64,000 nt of DNA. It comes from Labrenzia sp. DG1229. GTDB taxonomy: Bacteria; Pseudomonadota; Alphaproteobacteria; Rhizobiales; Stappiaceae. The DNA is taken from positions 377,837-441,836 of the forward strand of contig NZ_KI928940.1 in the NCBI RefSeq assembly GCF_000521215.1, given 5' to 3'. The notes under the pieces are model-generated. The model was given only the letters and a program-made list of their open reading frames with translations. It was not told the DNA's origin and made no database searches. Positions 26,404 through 35,158 of the stretch are shown piece by piece. The stretch's first letter is position 1. Each line of letters begins with the position of its first letter. Made by a program: the position numbers and the translations under genes.

Positions 26404-26694
26404 TCAATCGGGGATATCGTCATACATGCAGGTGCCAAGTGCAGCGCGACCTAGTTCTTCGAAATAGGTTTGATCTTCAGCAGCAACGCGGGCCACATCG
26501 ACCTCAGCCGGCACGATCAGGTGCACCAGGTCGACGGTATCGGCATAGAGTGTCACGTCGGATTTAATTCCAACACCTGCCAGCACCTCAGCCGGGTTCT
26601 CGATGAGACTGTTACGCGCGTCTGTATCCTGAATGATCGCGCCAAGTTTGGCGCCAAGTTCCAGTTCTTTTTCGGAAGTTGTTCTCGCGTGCAT
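26404..26694 (-). CDS. Putative RiPP precursor with nitrile-hydratase-like (NHLP) leader
   Basis: A 96-residue protein; AAGAGG precedes the ATG. Residues 10-62 match the NHLP leader plan well: ELGAKLGAIIQDTDARNSLIENPAEVLAGVGI (helices of the nitrile hydratase alpha subunit) and SDVTLYADTVDLVHLIVP (the beta strand that ends in Pro). The remaining 34 residues form a putative core with a single Cys (C89) in GRAALGTCMYDD. A YcaO enzyme acting here could modify T88/C89 or the backbone around them. The gene is divergent from ycaO and first in a two-gene unit. It lacks a double-Gly cleavage site. The assignment as precursor is inference from leader type plus YcaO proximity. Confidence 0.72.
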   Translation of the reverse strand: MHARTTSEKELELGAKLGAIIQDTDARNSLIENPAEVLAGVGIKSDVTLYADTVDLVHLIVPAEVDVARVAAEDQTYFEELGRAALGTCMYDDIPD

Positions 26695-26968
26695 GGTGAA
26701 CCTCTTGAAGTTAGAGTTGAGTTTTGACTCGGCCGGTGGGTGGATGGTCACTTTGCCAAATCGAAAAGGGTAAAACTTTAGTAAAATGCTATAAGAGAGT
26801 ATTGTTTTACTGTTGTTTGACCGCTTTCGAGAAGAATATTTGTCGATAAAATGCATCATCTCAATAGTAGGACGTGCAATTTACAATATACACAATTGTA
26901 GGGAGAGCTTTTGTATTCTAAAGATACTTGTAGTGATGCAATAATGATGATTTGCGAAATGAGGAGAT

Positions 26969-28351
26969 GTGAAAATCGACGCCGAAGTTTCAACAATTCC
27001 GGATCAGGTTCTTTCGGATCTCGTCAGGATCGGCCTTGCGCGGTCCGACAGCAGCGATGTGGACGGTGTGGGTCATGTGTTGCACGGCGATCTTGCGCTG
27101 TTTTTGCCATTGCTGACGGGTTTTGATGTCAGATTGGTCCCGATGATCCGCGCGAATTGCCCGGTCAAATTCTGCACCGGCATATTGAAACTGCCGGCCA
27201 GTTCCGTGCCGGGTGACAAAAATATGCGGGCACCGATTCCAGCGGGTGGGCAGGCAGATACATTAGTTGATGCATCTTTTGGTTGTATAGGCGAACTGAC
27301 TGAGCGATTGAGCCTTTGTTCGATGGGTGAAAGTGAATCGAGGGCCTGCAAGGAGGTGCAAAAACTACCACAGGTAGAAATGGCAAGTATTCTTGGCCTA
27401 AGTGAATCCCAGAGCAGAAATGCAATTCGTCAATTGGCATCCCGGGGTGTCAACCTGGATGCAAATGCTCCGGACTGGGGAAGTATTTCAGACGGTAGAT
27501 TGCTATTGACACAATTGGGCTTCGGAACACACGCGCAAGTGCCAGGCATTTGTATTTTGTTCGGTGAATTGGAAATTTCGACTGGTCTGGACCAGGGGTT
27601 TGCCTCGTCGGTGGGCTGTGCTGTCTGGCGTGATCACGAAGGCGCCAGGCAACGTGCCTTGCTTGAGTTGGTCGAGCGCGACGCAGTAGCTCAGGCGTGG
27701 TACAACCGCTTGGGGATAACCGAACTGGATCGTGACCAGGTCAAATCGTTTTTGGCTGAATCCCTGAGCGACTTTGTCGAAGCTGAATCCCGGTGCTGGG
27801 GACTTTATGTTGTCGATACCGAACTACACGTACATGTCGTGATGGCGATTTCGTACGACTCAGGCGGGCGGAAGGCCGCCTTTGGCTCCGCTGCCGGCTG
27901 GGACATGTCATCGGCCTGCACTTCCGCGGTCGAGGAACTCCTTCAATCTGAAAATGCTCTCACCCTGATGGAAAGGGCTTATCCGGATCGGCCAAATACC
28001 GTCACACGTGTGCCTGACGTACCAAGACAACTCGTCTATGCGAGACAGCATTCCATCACGGCTGATTTGCTGACCTGCGCCAAAGCCGCCACAGACACGT
28101 CGTCTTATGGGATCAGTTATTCTTACGATGATCTGCTGCAGAGTTGCCTTGATCGGGATATTGAGATCTGGGAGTTCGATGCGACACGTCCCGATCTGAG
28201 AGTTCCGTGTGTCAAACTGATCTCCAAGGACCTTTGCAGCTGGGAGCCGCGCTTCGGCAAGGAAAGGCTCTATCAGGGCGTCGTGGATCGTGGACTTCGA
28301 AAGGAGCCCGGCACGGAAGCCGAATTTGAACAGCGCCCGTTTCCCTTTTGA
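26969..28351 (+). CDS. YcaO-domain protein (candidate RiPP cyclodehydratase/thioamidase)
   Basis: A 460-residue YcaO-superfamily enzyme, which activates peptide backbone amides with ATP. ATP/Mg-binding blocks are visible: DASFGCIGELTERLSL (about 101-115), SSVGCAVWRDHEGARQRALLELVERDAVAQAW (213-244) with the ELVERD acidic motif, and AAFGSAAGWDMSSACTSAVEELLQ (303-326). The C-terminus ends RPFPF, like the Pro-rich tail of azoline-forming YcaO proteins. The N-terminal 95 residues are not recognised. The start is GTG at 26969, the first in-frame candidate after a stop, with GAGGAG close upstream. No E1-like, ThiF-like, TfuA or dehydrogenase gene adjoins it. Divergent promoter region 26695-26968 is AT-rich. 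Confidence 0.85.
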   Translation: MKIDAEVSTIPDQVLSDLVRIGLARSDSSDVDGVGHVLHGDLALFLPLLTGFDVRLVPMIRANCPVKFCTGILKLPASSVPGDKNMRAPIPAGGQADTLVDASFGCIGELTERLSLCSMGESESRACKEVQKLPQVEMASILGLSESQSRNAIRQLASRGVNLDANAPDWGSISDGRLLLTQLGFGTHAQVPGICILFGELEISTGLDQGFASSVGCAVWRDHEGARQRALLELVERDAVAQAWYNRLGITELDRDQVKSFLAESLSDFVEAESRCWGLYVVDTELHVHVVMAISYDSGGRKAAFGSAAGWDMSSACTSAVEELLQSENALTLMERAYPDRPNTVTRVPDVPRQLVYARQHSITADLLTCAKAATDTSSYGISYSYDDLLQSCLDRDIEIWEFDATRPDLRVPCVKLISKDLCSWEPRFGKERLYQGVVDRGLRKEPGTEAEFEQRPFPF

Positions 28352-28475
28352 AACAAACATGAAATCACGTTTGACAGGAATAGATCGTCGCGATAATTAA
28401 ACATGACGCTGAAACTCATCTTTTTGAGTGCAGTGTTCGGATGATGACTGGGTCATCCGATCTCTGGAAGAAACT

Positions 28476-28500
28476 GGGCGGGGTCAACCCGCCCCTTTTT
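28476..28500 (+). terminator. Rho-independent terminator after ycaO
   Basis: Stem GGGCGGG / CCCGCCC with loop GTCAA, then C and TTTTT. It ends ycaO transcription and touches the stop of the convergent CAP-domain gene. Confidence 0.85.
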
Positions 28501-29047
28501 ATTGGAGAACTGGGCGTCCGTCGGCCTTGGGCCTGGCGAGCGTCATGACCCAGAAATTACGCCATTTGCCTGTATTCCGGTTGGTTCTGGCAATTCCGAC
28601 GCGTGTGACATAGGGATTGAGCAGGTTTTTGTTGTGTCCTTCCGAGCCTTGCCAGCCCCGAAAAGCAGCATTCAGGTCCGCATACCCGGCTCCCAGGTTT
28701 TCAGCACCCGCATAATTGGCATAGCTGGCTTTGCTGAGACGCTGAGAAAGTCCAAATGCGCTGTGTGCCCACGTATCCATGCTGTCCCGTTCGGCTATGT
28801 GACGTGCCATTTTTTGCGAGACATCGTCAAGCGTGGTGTCGTGTTTCAAAGCAGGCAGGCCGTTTTGCTTTCGATAGGAATTGATCAACGAAAGCATCTG
28901 GTTCTTGTCGACGTTCTGGTTCGTCAAGACTGTCTCGTCTTCAAGTTCACCACTACCTGGCAACGCGCCGCAAGACGCCAACGCCAGGAAGGCAAGGAGA
29001 GCAAGGCAGGATCTGAGCGGATAGAGGACTTTGGCCTTTGCGTGCAT
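28499..29047 (-). CDS. CAP-domain (SCP/PR1-like) lipoprotein
   Basis: A 182-residue protein with a lipobox: LALLAFLALASC, Cys at about 26, so it is probably membrane-anchored in the periplasm. The CAP domain spans about 50-180: LSLINSYRKQNGLPALKHDTTLDDVSQKMARHIA, WAHSAFGLSQRL, AENLGAGY, GWQGSEGHNKNLLNPYVTRVGIA, WVMTLARP. Bacterial members are of uncertain function, some with peptidoglycan or lipid roles. The ATG at 29047 overlaps the stop of the upstream phosphodiesterase gene in TGATG, so they are coupled. Confidence 0.88.
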   Translation of the reverse strand: MHAKAKVLYPLRSCLALLAFLALASCGALPGSGELEDETVLTNQNVDKNQMLSLINSYRKQNGLPALKHDTTLDDVSQKMARHIAERDSMDTWAHSAFGLSQRLSKASYANYAGAENLGAGYADLNAAFRGWQGSEGHNKNLLNPYVTRVGIARTNRNTGKWRNFWVMTLARPKADGRPVLQ

Positions 29048-29883
29048 CAATTCTCGTCTCCTGGCCAGGTGACGCCTTGGTCGGCAAAGAAATGGTAAGG
29101 CCCCGGAAAATTCTCGACATAGGCCGTATGTGTAACAATGCCGGTTTTCTCGGTGTGATAATGCAGAAAATAGGCAGCAGGTTCGAAATTGAACATTGCG
29201 GGGCTGTTTTCCCTTAGATCCAGTGCGACCTGATGACCGGTGCTGGGGGCAAGTGTCATGATCTTGCCTGCGAAACTGGTCACGATCGGCCGGTGTACAT
29301 GTCCGCAGAGAATTCTCTGAACATGTGGGTGTGGGCTCAGAACTTCCTCCAGTGCGGCTGCGTCGTTCAGACCCATATTGTCCATATGCTCAATGCCTGT
29401 CAGTGCTGGCGGGTGGTGAAGGGCAACTATTGTCGGTGCATCGCACTTTTGAAGGGCTGCTTCGAGCCAGCTCAGCTGTTCGTTTCCAAGGGACCCCTGA
29501 GGATGGCCGGAAAGATGTGAATCGAGCACAATCAGCTGAATACCTTCAATCATCGCGGAATAGAAAATCTTGCCGTCCCTGTTTTCACCAATGCCGGGAT
29601 AGCCGGCCATTTCACGGCGCATGCCTTCACTGCTGTCATGATTACCCGGCAGGAGAAACACAGGCACTTCGAAACGAGAAAGAAGCTCCCTGGCAACGGC
29701 ATATTCTCGTGGATCGCTGCGGTCGGTCAGGTCGCCCGTCACGACGATTGCATCCGCTTTTGGCGTCAGTGAAAGGAGGGAGCGGACAGCACGCTCTGCC
29801 ATCATGTTGGTATCCGAAACCCGATAGCAGGCCAAGCCTTTGGGGCGTAGATGCAAATCGGTTATCTGGGCGATCAGGGTCAT
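29047..29883 (-). CDS. Class III cyclic-nucleotide/glycerophosphodiester phosphodiesterase
   Basis: A 278-residue metallophosphoesterase of the CpdA/GpdQ family. Dinuclear metal ligands are all visible: AQITDLHLRP (DxH), VTGDLTDRSD (GDxxD), LPGNHDSSEG (GNHD), VALHHPPAL and LCGHVHRP (GHxH). The length and start fit the family; the longer frame to 29979 has no ribosome site. Substrate could be cAMP or glycerophosphodiesters. It is divergent from the glycosyltransferase operon and co-transcribed with the CAP lipoprotein. Confidence 0.87.
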   Translation of the reverse strand: MTLIAQITDLHLRPKGLACYRVSDTNMMAERAVRSLLSLTPKADAIVVTGDLTDRSDPREYAVARELLSRFEVPVFLLPGNHDSSEGMRREMAGYPGIGENRDGKIFYSAMIEGIQLIVLDSHLSGHPQGSLGNEQLSWLEAALQKCDAPTIVALHHPPALTGIEHMDNMGLNDAAALEEVLSPHPHVQRILCGHVHRPIVTSFAGKIMTLAPSTGHQVALDLRENSPAMFNFEPAAYFLHYHTEKTGIVTHTAYVENFPGPYHFFADQGVTWPGDEN

Positions 29884-30051
29884 TTGCAATCCAGGAATCT
29901 GTGAGCGTTTTGTGAGTATCGGACGATAGCTCAGCGTTTGATAAGGGCAAGCACTTGTTTCCCTTTTTGGAAAGCTCATGTAGGAGAGTGCTTTTTAGAG
30001 GTAGGTTGCAGGCTGCTACTGCGCAGCACCAGACTTTGGAAACGGCATCTT

Positions 30052-31923
30052 ATGGCAGAAAAAAGCGACGCTCCAAGGGTGCGGGTGTCAGACCCGGCAG
30101 AAGACCAAGGCGCCAGCACATCGAAGACAACTACCGGGATTCGCGACGAAAAACGGGCGGGGCCTAAAATGGATGACGGTTCGCCGGACACAAAATCCGC
30201 AATGATGCGCAAGCCGATTTGGCTGAAGATATTCGGCCACGACATTACCGCACCTTTTTTGCTCCTGTTTTTGTCGCTTCTGCTCTTTGTTCCGGGACAG
30301 TGGACAGTACCGCCGCTTGACAGGGACGAACCTCGATATACGCAGGCGACGAAGCAAATGCTCGAAACCGGTGACTATATCGATATCCGGTTTCAGGAGC
30401 AGGCACGGCACAAGAAGCCCGTCGGAATCTACTGGTTGCAGGCTGCCGCGGTCAAGCTGACGGGTCATGGCGCGGAAGCCCCGCTCTGGGTCTACAGGCT
30501 GCCATCACTCATCGGCGCCGTGTTCTGTGTTTTTGCAGCTTTCTGGATGGCGCGAGCCTTCATGGGACCGGCAGGGGCGCTGATCGTTGCCGGGTTTGTG
30601 GCCTTGTCGATCATCGTCGGTGTCGAGGCGCGACTGGCCAAAACCGATGCCGTTCTCTTCGCCACAGTCATCGTTGCACAGGGCGCGCTTGCACGCATCT
30701 GGCTGAAAGCAACCACAGAACGGGCGTGGGGGCTGAGTTTTCTGTTCTGGACGGCTCTGGCCGGCAGTGTGTTGATCAAGGGCCCGGTCGGATTGATGGT
30801 TGTCGGTCTGACCGTGCTGGGACTGATGGTCCTGAAGAGGAGTTTCTCCTGGTTCAGGGCAGCGTCGCCGCTGATCGGTTTCGTTTGGTTCCTCCTGCTT
30901 GTTTCGCCATGGTTCGTGGCAATCTGGATTGCGACCGACGGCACCTTCTTCACCGAGGCCATCGGACGAGACCTGCTCGGTAAAGTTGGGCAGGGTCAGG
31001 AAGGGCACGGTGCACCGCCCCTGACACATTTGGGGGTCATGTTTGGCGTCTTCTGGCCGCTTCCCGCGTATTTCCTTATTGCACTGCCATTGGTCTGGAA
31101 GGAACGGGCAAGTCCGCTTGTGACATTTGCAATCGCCTGGTTCGTTCCAAGCTGGATCGTTTTCGAATTCGTCGCGACAAAGTTGCCGCATTACACGATG
31201 CCGCTTTTGCCGGCGCTTGCGCTGCCTGTGGCAGCCGCTCTGCTTGAGGGAGCCGGTGAACACTCCAGAAAATGGGTTCGTGTTATCGCAGCCGTGCTGT
31301 TGGCGCTCCCTCCAGTCGGCTTGGCCGCAATCGCCTTTGCGGGACCAATTGCGCTCGGGATTTGGCCGTCACCGCCCGGCGCGGTGATTGTTGCACTGGG
31401 AGCCGTCTTTGGCATTGCTGCCGCATCCAGGTTGTTCCGCGGTCCGGCACTTTATGCCCTTCCAGCGGTAACCTTGAGTGCCATCTGTGTTGCGGTCGGA
31501 ATCTGGGGTTTCGTTGGTCCTGCACTGGCGCCGATCTGGATGAGTCCGAGACTGGTCGCCGCGCTGGATGAAATTCCCGGATGCAAGGATGGGTCTACGC
31601 GCCAGGTCGTCACCGCTGGTTTCCATGAGCCGAGTTTAATCTTTCTGGAGGGAACAGGCACACGCATCATATCACCAGCAGGGGCTGCCGAATTTCTGGC
31701 GAATACAGGGTCGGGCAATCAGGAAACATGCCGGGTTGCTGCCATAGAAAGCCGGGAAGAAGCAGCGTTTTTGGCGGCGGCCAAGGAGATTGATCTTGTG
31801 CCGGAGGTCAGAATAAGGGTAGACGGCCTCAACATTAACGGCGGTGATGATGTCGACATCGCGCTTTACCAGAATGCGACCGCGACGAAAGGTGCAGAAG
31901 ACGGCAATGACGAGCAGCAGTAA
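30052..31923 (+). CDS. ArnT-like glycosyltransferase family 39 membrane protein
   Basis: A polytopic inner-membrane protein of about 623 residues. After a polar N-terminal tail of about 60 residues come ten or more membrane helices. The first periplasmic loop has DRDEPRYTQATKQMLETGDYIDIRF, the catalytic acidic motif and context of GT39/ArnT enzymes, followed by HKKPVGIYWLQ. C-terminal residues 540 onward form a soluble domain. It would transfer a sugar from a polyprenyl-phosphate donor to lipid A or another envelope lipid. The GT2 enzyme two genes down could make that donor. Sugar identity is unknown; in rhizobia such enzymes add galacturonate. Confidence 0.85.
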   Translation: MAEKSDAPRVRVSDPAEDQGASTSKTTTGIRDEKRAGPKMDDGSPDTKSAMMRKPIWLKIFGHDITAPFLLLFLSLLLFVPGQWTVPPLDRDEPRYTQATKQMLETGDYIDIRFQEQARHKKPVGIYWLQAAAVKLTGHGAEAPLWVYRLPSLIGAVFCVFAAFWMARAFMGPAGALIVAGFVALSIIVGVEARLAKTDAVLFATVIVAQGALARIWLKATTERAWGLSFLFWTALAGSVLIKGPVGLMVVGLTVLGLMVLKRSFSWFRAASPLIGFVWFLLLVSPWFVAIWIATDGTFFTEAIGRDLLGKVGQGQEGHGAPPLTHLGVMFGVFWPLPAYFLIALPLVWKERASPLVTFAIAWFVPSWIVFEFVATKLPHYTMPLLPALALPVAAALLEGAGEHSRKWVRVIAAVLLALPPVGLAAIAFAGPIALGIWPSPPGAVIVALGAVFGIAAASRLFRGPALYALPAVTLSAICVAVGIWGFVGPALAPIWMSPRLVAALDEIPGCKDGSTRQVVTAGFHEPSLIFLEGTGTRIISPAGAAEFLANTGSGNQETCRVAAIESREEAAFLAAAKEIDLVPEVRIRVDGLNINGGDDVDIALYQNATATKGAEDGNDEQQ

Positions 31924-32818
31924 CAGCGTCCGGAAAGTACTGGCGCGAATGCGCGGGAACATCCGACGCGCAGGAATGCTGTTTTCCGGCCGCAAGGTAC
32001 GAGCACTTAACAGCCTTGATCCGTTACCGCCCGGCCAACGACCACAGGACATACTCGCAATCCTGTTGTTGACCGTTGGGGTGGCAGTGGTCGTGTTCGA
32101 TGTACCGACTTATCCCTGGCTTCGGTCTCTTCCGGGCGAATACCGCAACGGTTTCAGAGCCTTTACAGATTTTGGCAAGGCAGACTGGATACTGATCTCG
32201 ACAGGACTGACCTGTCTGTTTCTTCTGGCGCTGGATGCGGGGCGCTATGCATTCCGGATTCGCATGGCGATAGGATCGGTCTTCACTTACGCAGCGTTCA
32301 TTTTCTATTCGGTCGCTGCGACGGGTCTGCTTGCAATTGCTTTCAAGTGGTCCCTGGGCCGGGCCCGACCGAAACTTTATGAACATGTCGGCCCGGTTCG
32401 TTTTGATTTTCTTGCCTTTGATGGAACCTACACAAGCTTTCCATCCGGCCACTCCACCACGGTGGCCGCACTCGCAACCGCACTCGCATTTATCTTTCCG
32501 GCCTATCGGTGGCTGATAATCGTTGCTGCCTTCTGGCTCGCCTTCAGCCGCGTTATGGTTGGAGCCCATTATCCGAGCGATGTTATCGCTGGCACGCTTC
32601 TGGGCATGACTTTCACATTCTTCACGGTAAGAGCGATGGCGCGTCGACGGATAGGCTTTCACCTGTCGTCATCCGGAAAGATTGAACCCAATATGAATTC
32701 ACGTTCTGCGAAAGCGTGTGCACGCGCGGTCTGGCAGACCATTCGTGGCCAGCGTGGTATCGACAGGGTACCGGTTGAAAGTCCGGATACAGAGCGGACA
32801 GAACGGACAATTTCATGA
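31907..32818 (+). CDS. PAP2-family membrane phosphatase
   Basis: A 303-residue integral membrane lipid phosphatase. The three PAP2 motifs are intact: KWSLGRARP (KxxxxxxRP), PSGHS, and SRVMVGAHYPSD (SRxxxxxHxxxD). The start at 31907 overlaps the GT39 end by 17 bases; the upstream in-frame ATGs lie deeper in that gene. It overlaps the GT2 gene by four bases. It may remove lipid A phosphates or recycle polyprenyl diphosphate. Confidence 0.9.
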   Translation: MTSSSNSVRKVLARMRGNIRRAGMLFSGRKVRALNSLDPLPPGQRPQDILAILLLTVGVAVVVFDVPTYPWLRSLPGEYRNGFRAFTDFGKADWILISTGLTCLFLLALDAGRYAFRIRMAIGSVFTYAAFIFYSVAATGLLAIAFKWSLGRARPKLYEHVGPVRFDFLAFDGTYTSFPSGHSTTVAALATALAFIFPAYRWLIIVAAFWLAFSRVMVGAHYPSDVIAGTLLGMTFTFFTVRAMARRRIGFHLSSSGKIEPNMNSRSAKACARAVWQTIRGQRGIDRVPVESPDTERTERTIS

Positions 32819-33576
32819 CACAGAGCTATCTTGAAGGCCTGGCGGCCAACAAGGGGACACTGGCCGTGACGGTTGTTGTGCCAGCAAAGGATGAGGCACA
32901 GAACCTTCCCATTCTCCTGGACGAGATCGAAGCCGCCTTGGCGGGACGCAGGTTCGAAGTCATCGTTATTGACGATGGATCTTCGGACGGAACGGACATC
33001 GTGTTGCAGGACTATGCCGCAACACATGACTGGCTGAGGCCTGTACGTCACGAATTGTCTTGTGGCCAGAGTTGTGCAGTGCGCACAGGCGTGCAGCATG
33101 CGCGCGGCGATGTCGTTGCAACGATTGACGGTGACGGCGAGAACGATCCGGCCTATATCCCGCAGCTTCTGGACGCGCTTCAGGTTGCCGGAGACTCGAC
33201 TGCTCTGGCGGCCGGCCAGAGGCTTGGCCGCAAGGCAAGTCTTGCCAAACGTTATGCGTCAAGGTTTGCCAACAGGCTTCGCGGTGCGATCCTGAAGGAC
33301 AAGACCAGAGACAGTGGCTGCGGCCTGAAAGCGCTGCGACGCGAAGTGTTTCTGCAACTGCCTTACTTTGACAGCTGGCATCGCTTCCTGCCGGCGCTCG
33401 TGATCCGTGAAGGATTTGATGTCGTTCATATCGACGTTCAGGACCGGCAACGGCGCCACGGCACTTCAAAATACGGAATTTTCGACCGGGCACTGGTCGG
33501 CGTGCTTGATCTGTTTGGGGTGTGGTGGTTGCGGCGGCGCCGAAAGAAAATTCCGACTGTCCGGCCGCTGACGTGA
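32815..33576 (+). CDS. GT2 glycosyltransferase, dolichol-phosphate-mannose-synthase-like
   Basis: A 253-residue family 2 glycosyltransferase: TVVVPAKDEAQNLPILLDEI, VIVIDDGSSDGT and TIDGDGENDPAYIPQLL (DxD-like metal site). KTRDSGCGLKALRREVF is typical of DPM1/ArnC-like enzymes that load a sugar on a polyprenyl phosphate. There are no C-terminal membrane helices, so it acts at the cytoplasmic face. It starts in an ATGA overlap with the PAP2 gene. It probably provides the lipid-linked donor for the GT39 enzyme. Confidence 0.88.
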   Translation: MTQSYLEGLAANKGTLAVTVVVPAKDEAQNLPILLDEIEAALAGRRFEVIVIDDGSSDGTDIVLQDYAATHDWLRPVRHELSCGQSCAVRTGVQHARGDVVATIDGDGENDPAYIPQLLDALQVAGDSTALAAGQRLGRKASLAKRYASRFANRLRGAILKDKTRDSGCGLKALRREVFLQLPYFDSWHRFLPALVIREGFDVVHIDVQDRQRRHGTSKYGIFDRALVGVLDLFGVWWLRRRRKKIPTVRPLT

Positions 33577-33639
33577 CGGACAGCTGAAACAAGAAGAACG
33601 ACGGGACTTGTGCCCGATTGAACCGATTGGATCTGCCCA

Positions 33640-33954
33640 ATGACTGCTCTTTACGACTGGCTTTATACTGTTTTCGTCGAGCAATTCGATTTTTGGATAA
33701 TTCTGGGTTTTTTTGCTCAGGCCATGTTCATGATGCGCTTCGTCATTCAATGGGTCGCCTCCGAACGCGTCGGCCGATCAATTGTACCGGTTGCCTTCTG
33801 GTTCTTTTCCATCGCCGGCGGGTCGCTGTTGCTGATCTACGCCATTCAGCGCCAGGATCCGGTGTTTATCGCAGGGCAGGGGCTCGGCCTAGTTATTTAT
33901 TTTCGGAACCTGTGGTTGATCTTCAAGGAGAAGCGGCAGGACCCGACGATCTGA
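33640..33954 (+). CDS. LABN-domain small membrane protein
   Basis: A 104-residue protein with three membrane spans matching the lipid-A-disaccharide synthase N-terminal (LABN) domain: FWIILGFFAQAMFMMRFVIQWVASER, SIVPVAFWFFSIAGGSLLLIYAI and DPVFIAGQGLGLVIYFRNLWLI. Stand-alone LABN proteins accompany polyprenyl-sugar glycosyltransferases and may help flip or position the lipid donor. It is the last gene of this four-gene operon. Confidence 0.88.
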   Translation: MTALYDWLYTVFVEQFDFWIILGFFAQAMFMMRFVIQWVASERVGRSIVPVAFWFFSIAGGSLLLIYAIQRQDPVFIAGQGLGLVIYFRNLWLIFKEKRQDPTI

Positions 33955-33979
33955 TCCTGCCTGTTCTCAACTTCACCAA

Positions 33980-35158
33980 CTAGCCGAATGCCTTGGTCAA
34001 GGCCTGCTCGATGTCGTTGACCAGATCTTCCGGATCTTCGAGACCGATGTGAAGGCGAACCGAACAACGTGTTTCGTCATAGGACGTTGCGGTCCGCATG
34101 CCCTTGAGCTTTGCCGGAATTGCCAGGCTCTCGAAGCCGCCCCAGGAATATCCGAGGCCGAACAGGGTGAGGGCGTTGAGGAATACATTGGTTTGTTCCT
34201 TCGTGGTTCCGGCCTTGAATTCAAATCCGCACAAACCAGAACTGCCGGTAAAGTCGCGTTGCCAGATCGCAAAGCCGGGATCTGATTCAAGCGCGGGATA
34301 ATTTATTGCCTCGATTTGAGGCTGGTCTTTCAGCCAATCGAGAACAGCAAGTGTATTCCTCTGATGCCGCTCTAGCCTGACCGATAGCGTGCGCAATCCC
34401 CGGAGACCGAGATAGACGTCATCCGGTGCAACATGGCTGCCGGTCGCACCATGAATGTCATTGAGGCCTTTCCACGCTTTTTCGCTCGCAGCCACGGTAC
34501 CGAGCATCGCGTCGGAATGACCGACAATGTACTTGGTACCAGCCTGGATCGAGAGATCGACACCAAGGGCAAGCGGCTGGCAGAACAGTGGGGTGGCCCA
34601 TGTATTGTCCATGAGAACGGTCGCGTCGATTTCATGCGCCGCGACGGCAATTGCCGGAACATCCTGCATTTCGAAAGTAAGGGATCCCGGGGCCTCGGTG
34701 AAGACCGCGGAGGTTTCTTCCCTGAACAGGGATTTGATGTCTGCACCGAGCATCGGGTCGTAGTATTCGGCGGTTACTCCAAATTTCGGCAGGACCGTAT
34801 CCGCGAAATGTCGCGTCGGCTGGTAAGCCGTGTCAGTGATCAGGATGTGGTCACCGGATTTCACGCAGGAGAGGAGTGCGAGAGCGACTGCGTTCAGGCC
34901 GGAATTGGCAAGTTTAACGCCCGCTGCCCCTTCCAGTTCCCGCAGGGCATCTTCAAGTGAATCAGTCGTCGGATTGCCGCGGCGGGCATAGGAATATTTC
35001 TGACCTCCGGGAACCATTGTCTCCACATCTGGATAAAGAACGGTCGACGCGTGAACGACCGGCGGATTGACAAATCCGTGAAACAAATTTGGGTCGCGAC
35101 CGGCATGCGCCAGTCTTGTGTCGGGTTTCAATGGGGACTTGCTGGCAGAATTGGACAT
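33980..35158 (-). CDS. metC: Cystathionine beta-lyase
   Basis: A 392-residue Cys/Met-metabolism PLP enzyme. RRGNPTTDSLEDALRELEG, SGLNAVALALLS, VLMDNTWATPLFCQPLALG and the Schiff-base lysine in SIQAGTKYIVGHSD are all present, with FTGSSGLCGFEF near the end. The GHSD after the lysine region and overall pattern suit the MetC type. It splits cystathionine to homocysteine, ammonia and pyruvate. ATG 35158 is preceded by AGAGC; a 24-residue longer frame starts at 35230 but is basic and atypical. Confidence 0.88.
   Translation of the reverse strand: MSNSASKSPLKPDTRLAHAGRDPNLFHGFVNPPVVHASTVLYPDVETMVPGGQKYSYARRGNPTTDSLEDALRELEGAAGVKLANSGLNAVALALLSCVKSGDHILITDTAYQPTRHFADTVLPKFGVTAEYYDPMLGADIKSLFREETSAVFTEAPGSLTFEMQDVPAIAVAAHEIDATVLMDNTWATPLFCQPLALGVDLSIQAGTKYIVGHSDAMLGTVAASEKAWKGLNDIHGATGSHVAPDDVYLGLRGLRTLSVRLERHQRNTLAVLDWLKDQPQIEAINYPALESDPGFAIWQRDFTGSSGLCGFEFKAGTTKEQTNVFLNALTLFGLGYSWGGFESLAIPAKLKGMRTATSYDETRCSVRLHIGLEDPEDLVNDIEQALTKAFG

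Noticed and set aside
30505..31263. 252-codon leftward frame
   Set aside because: It is antisense to the GT39 gene, with Gln/His/Cys-rich nonsense composition.
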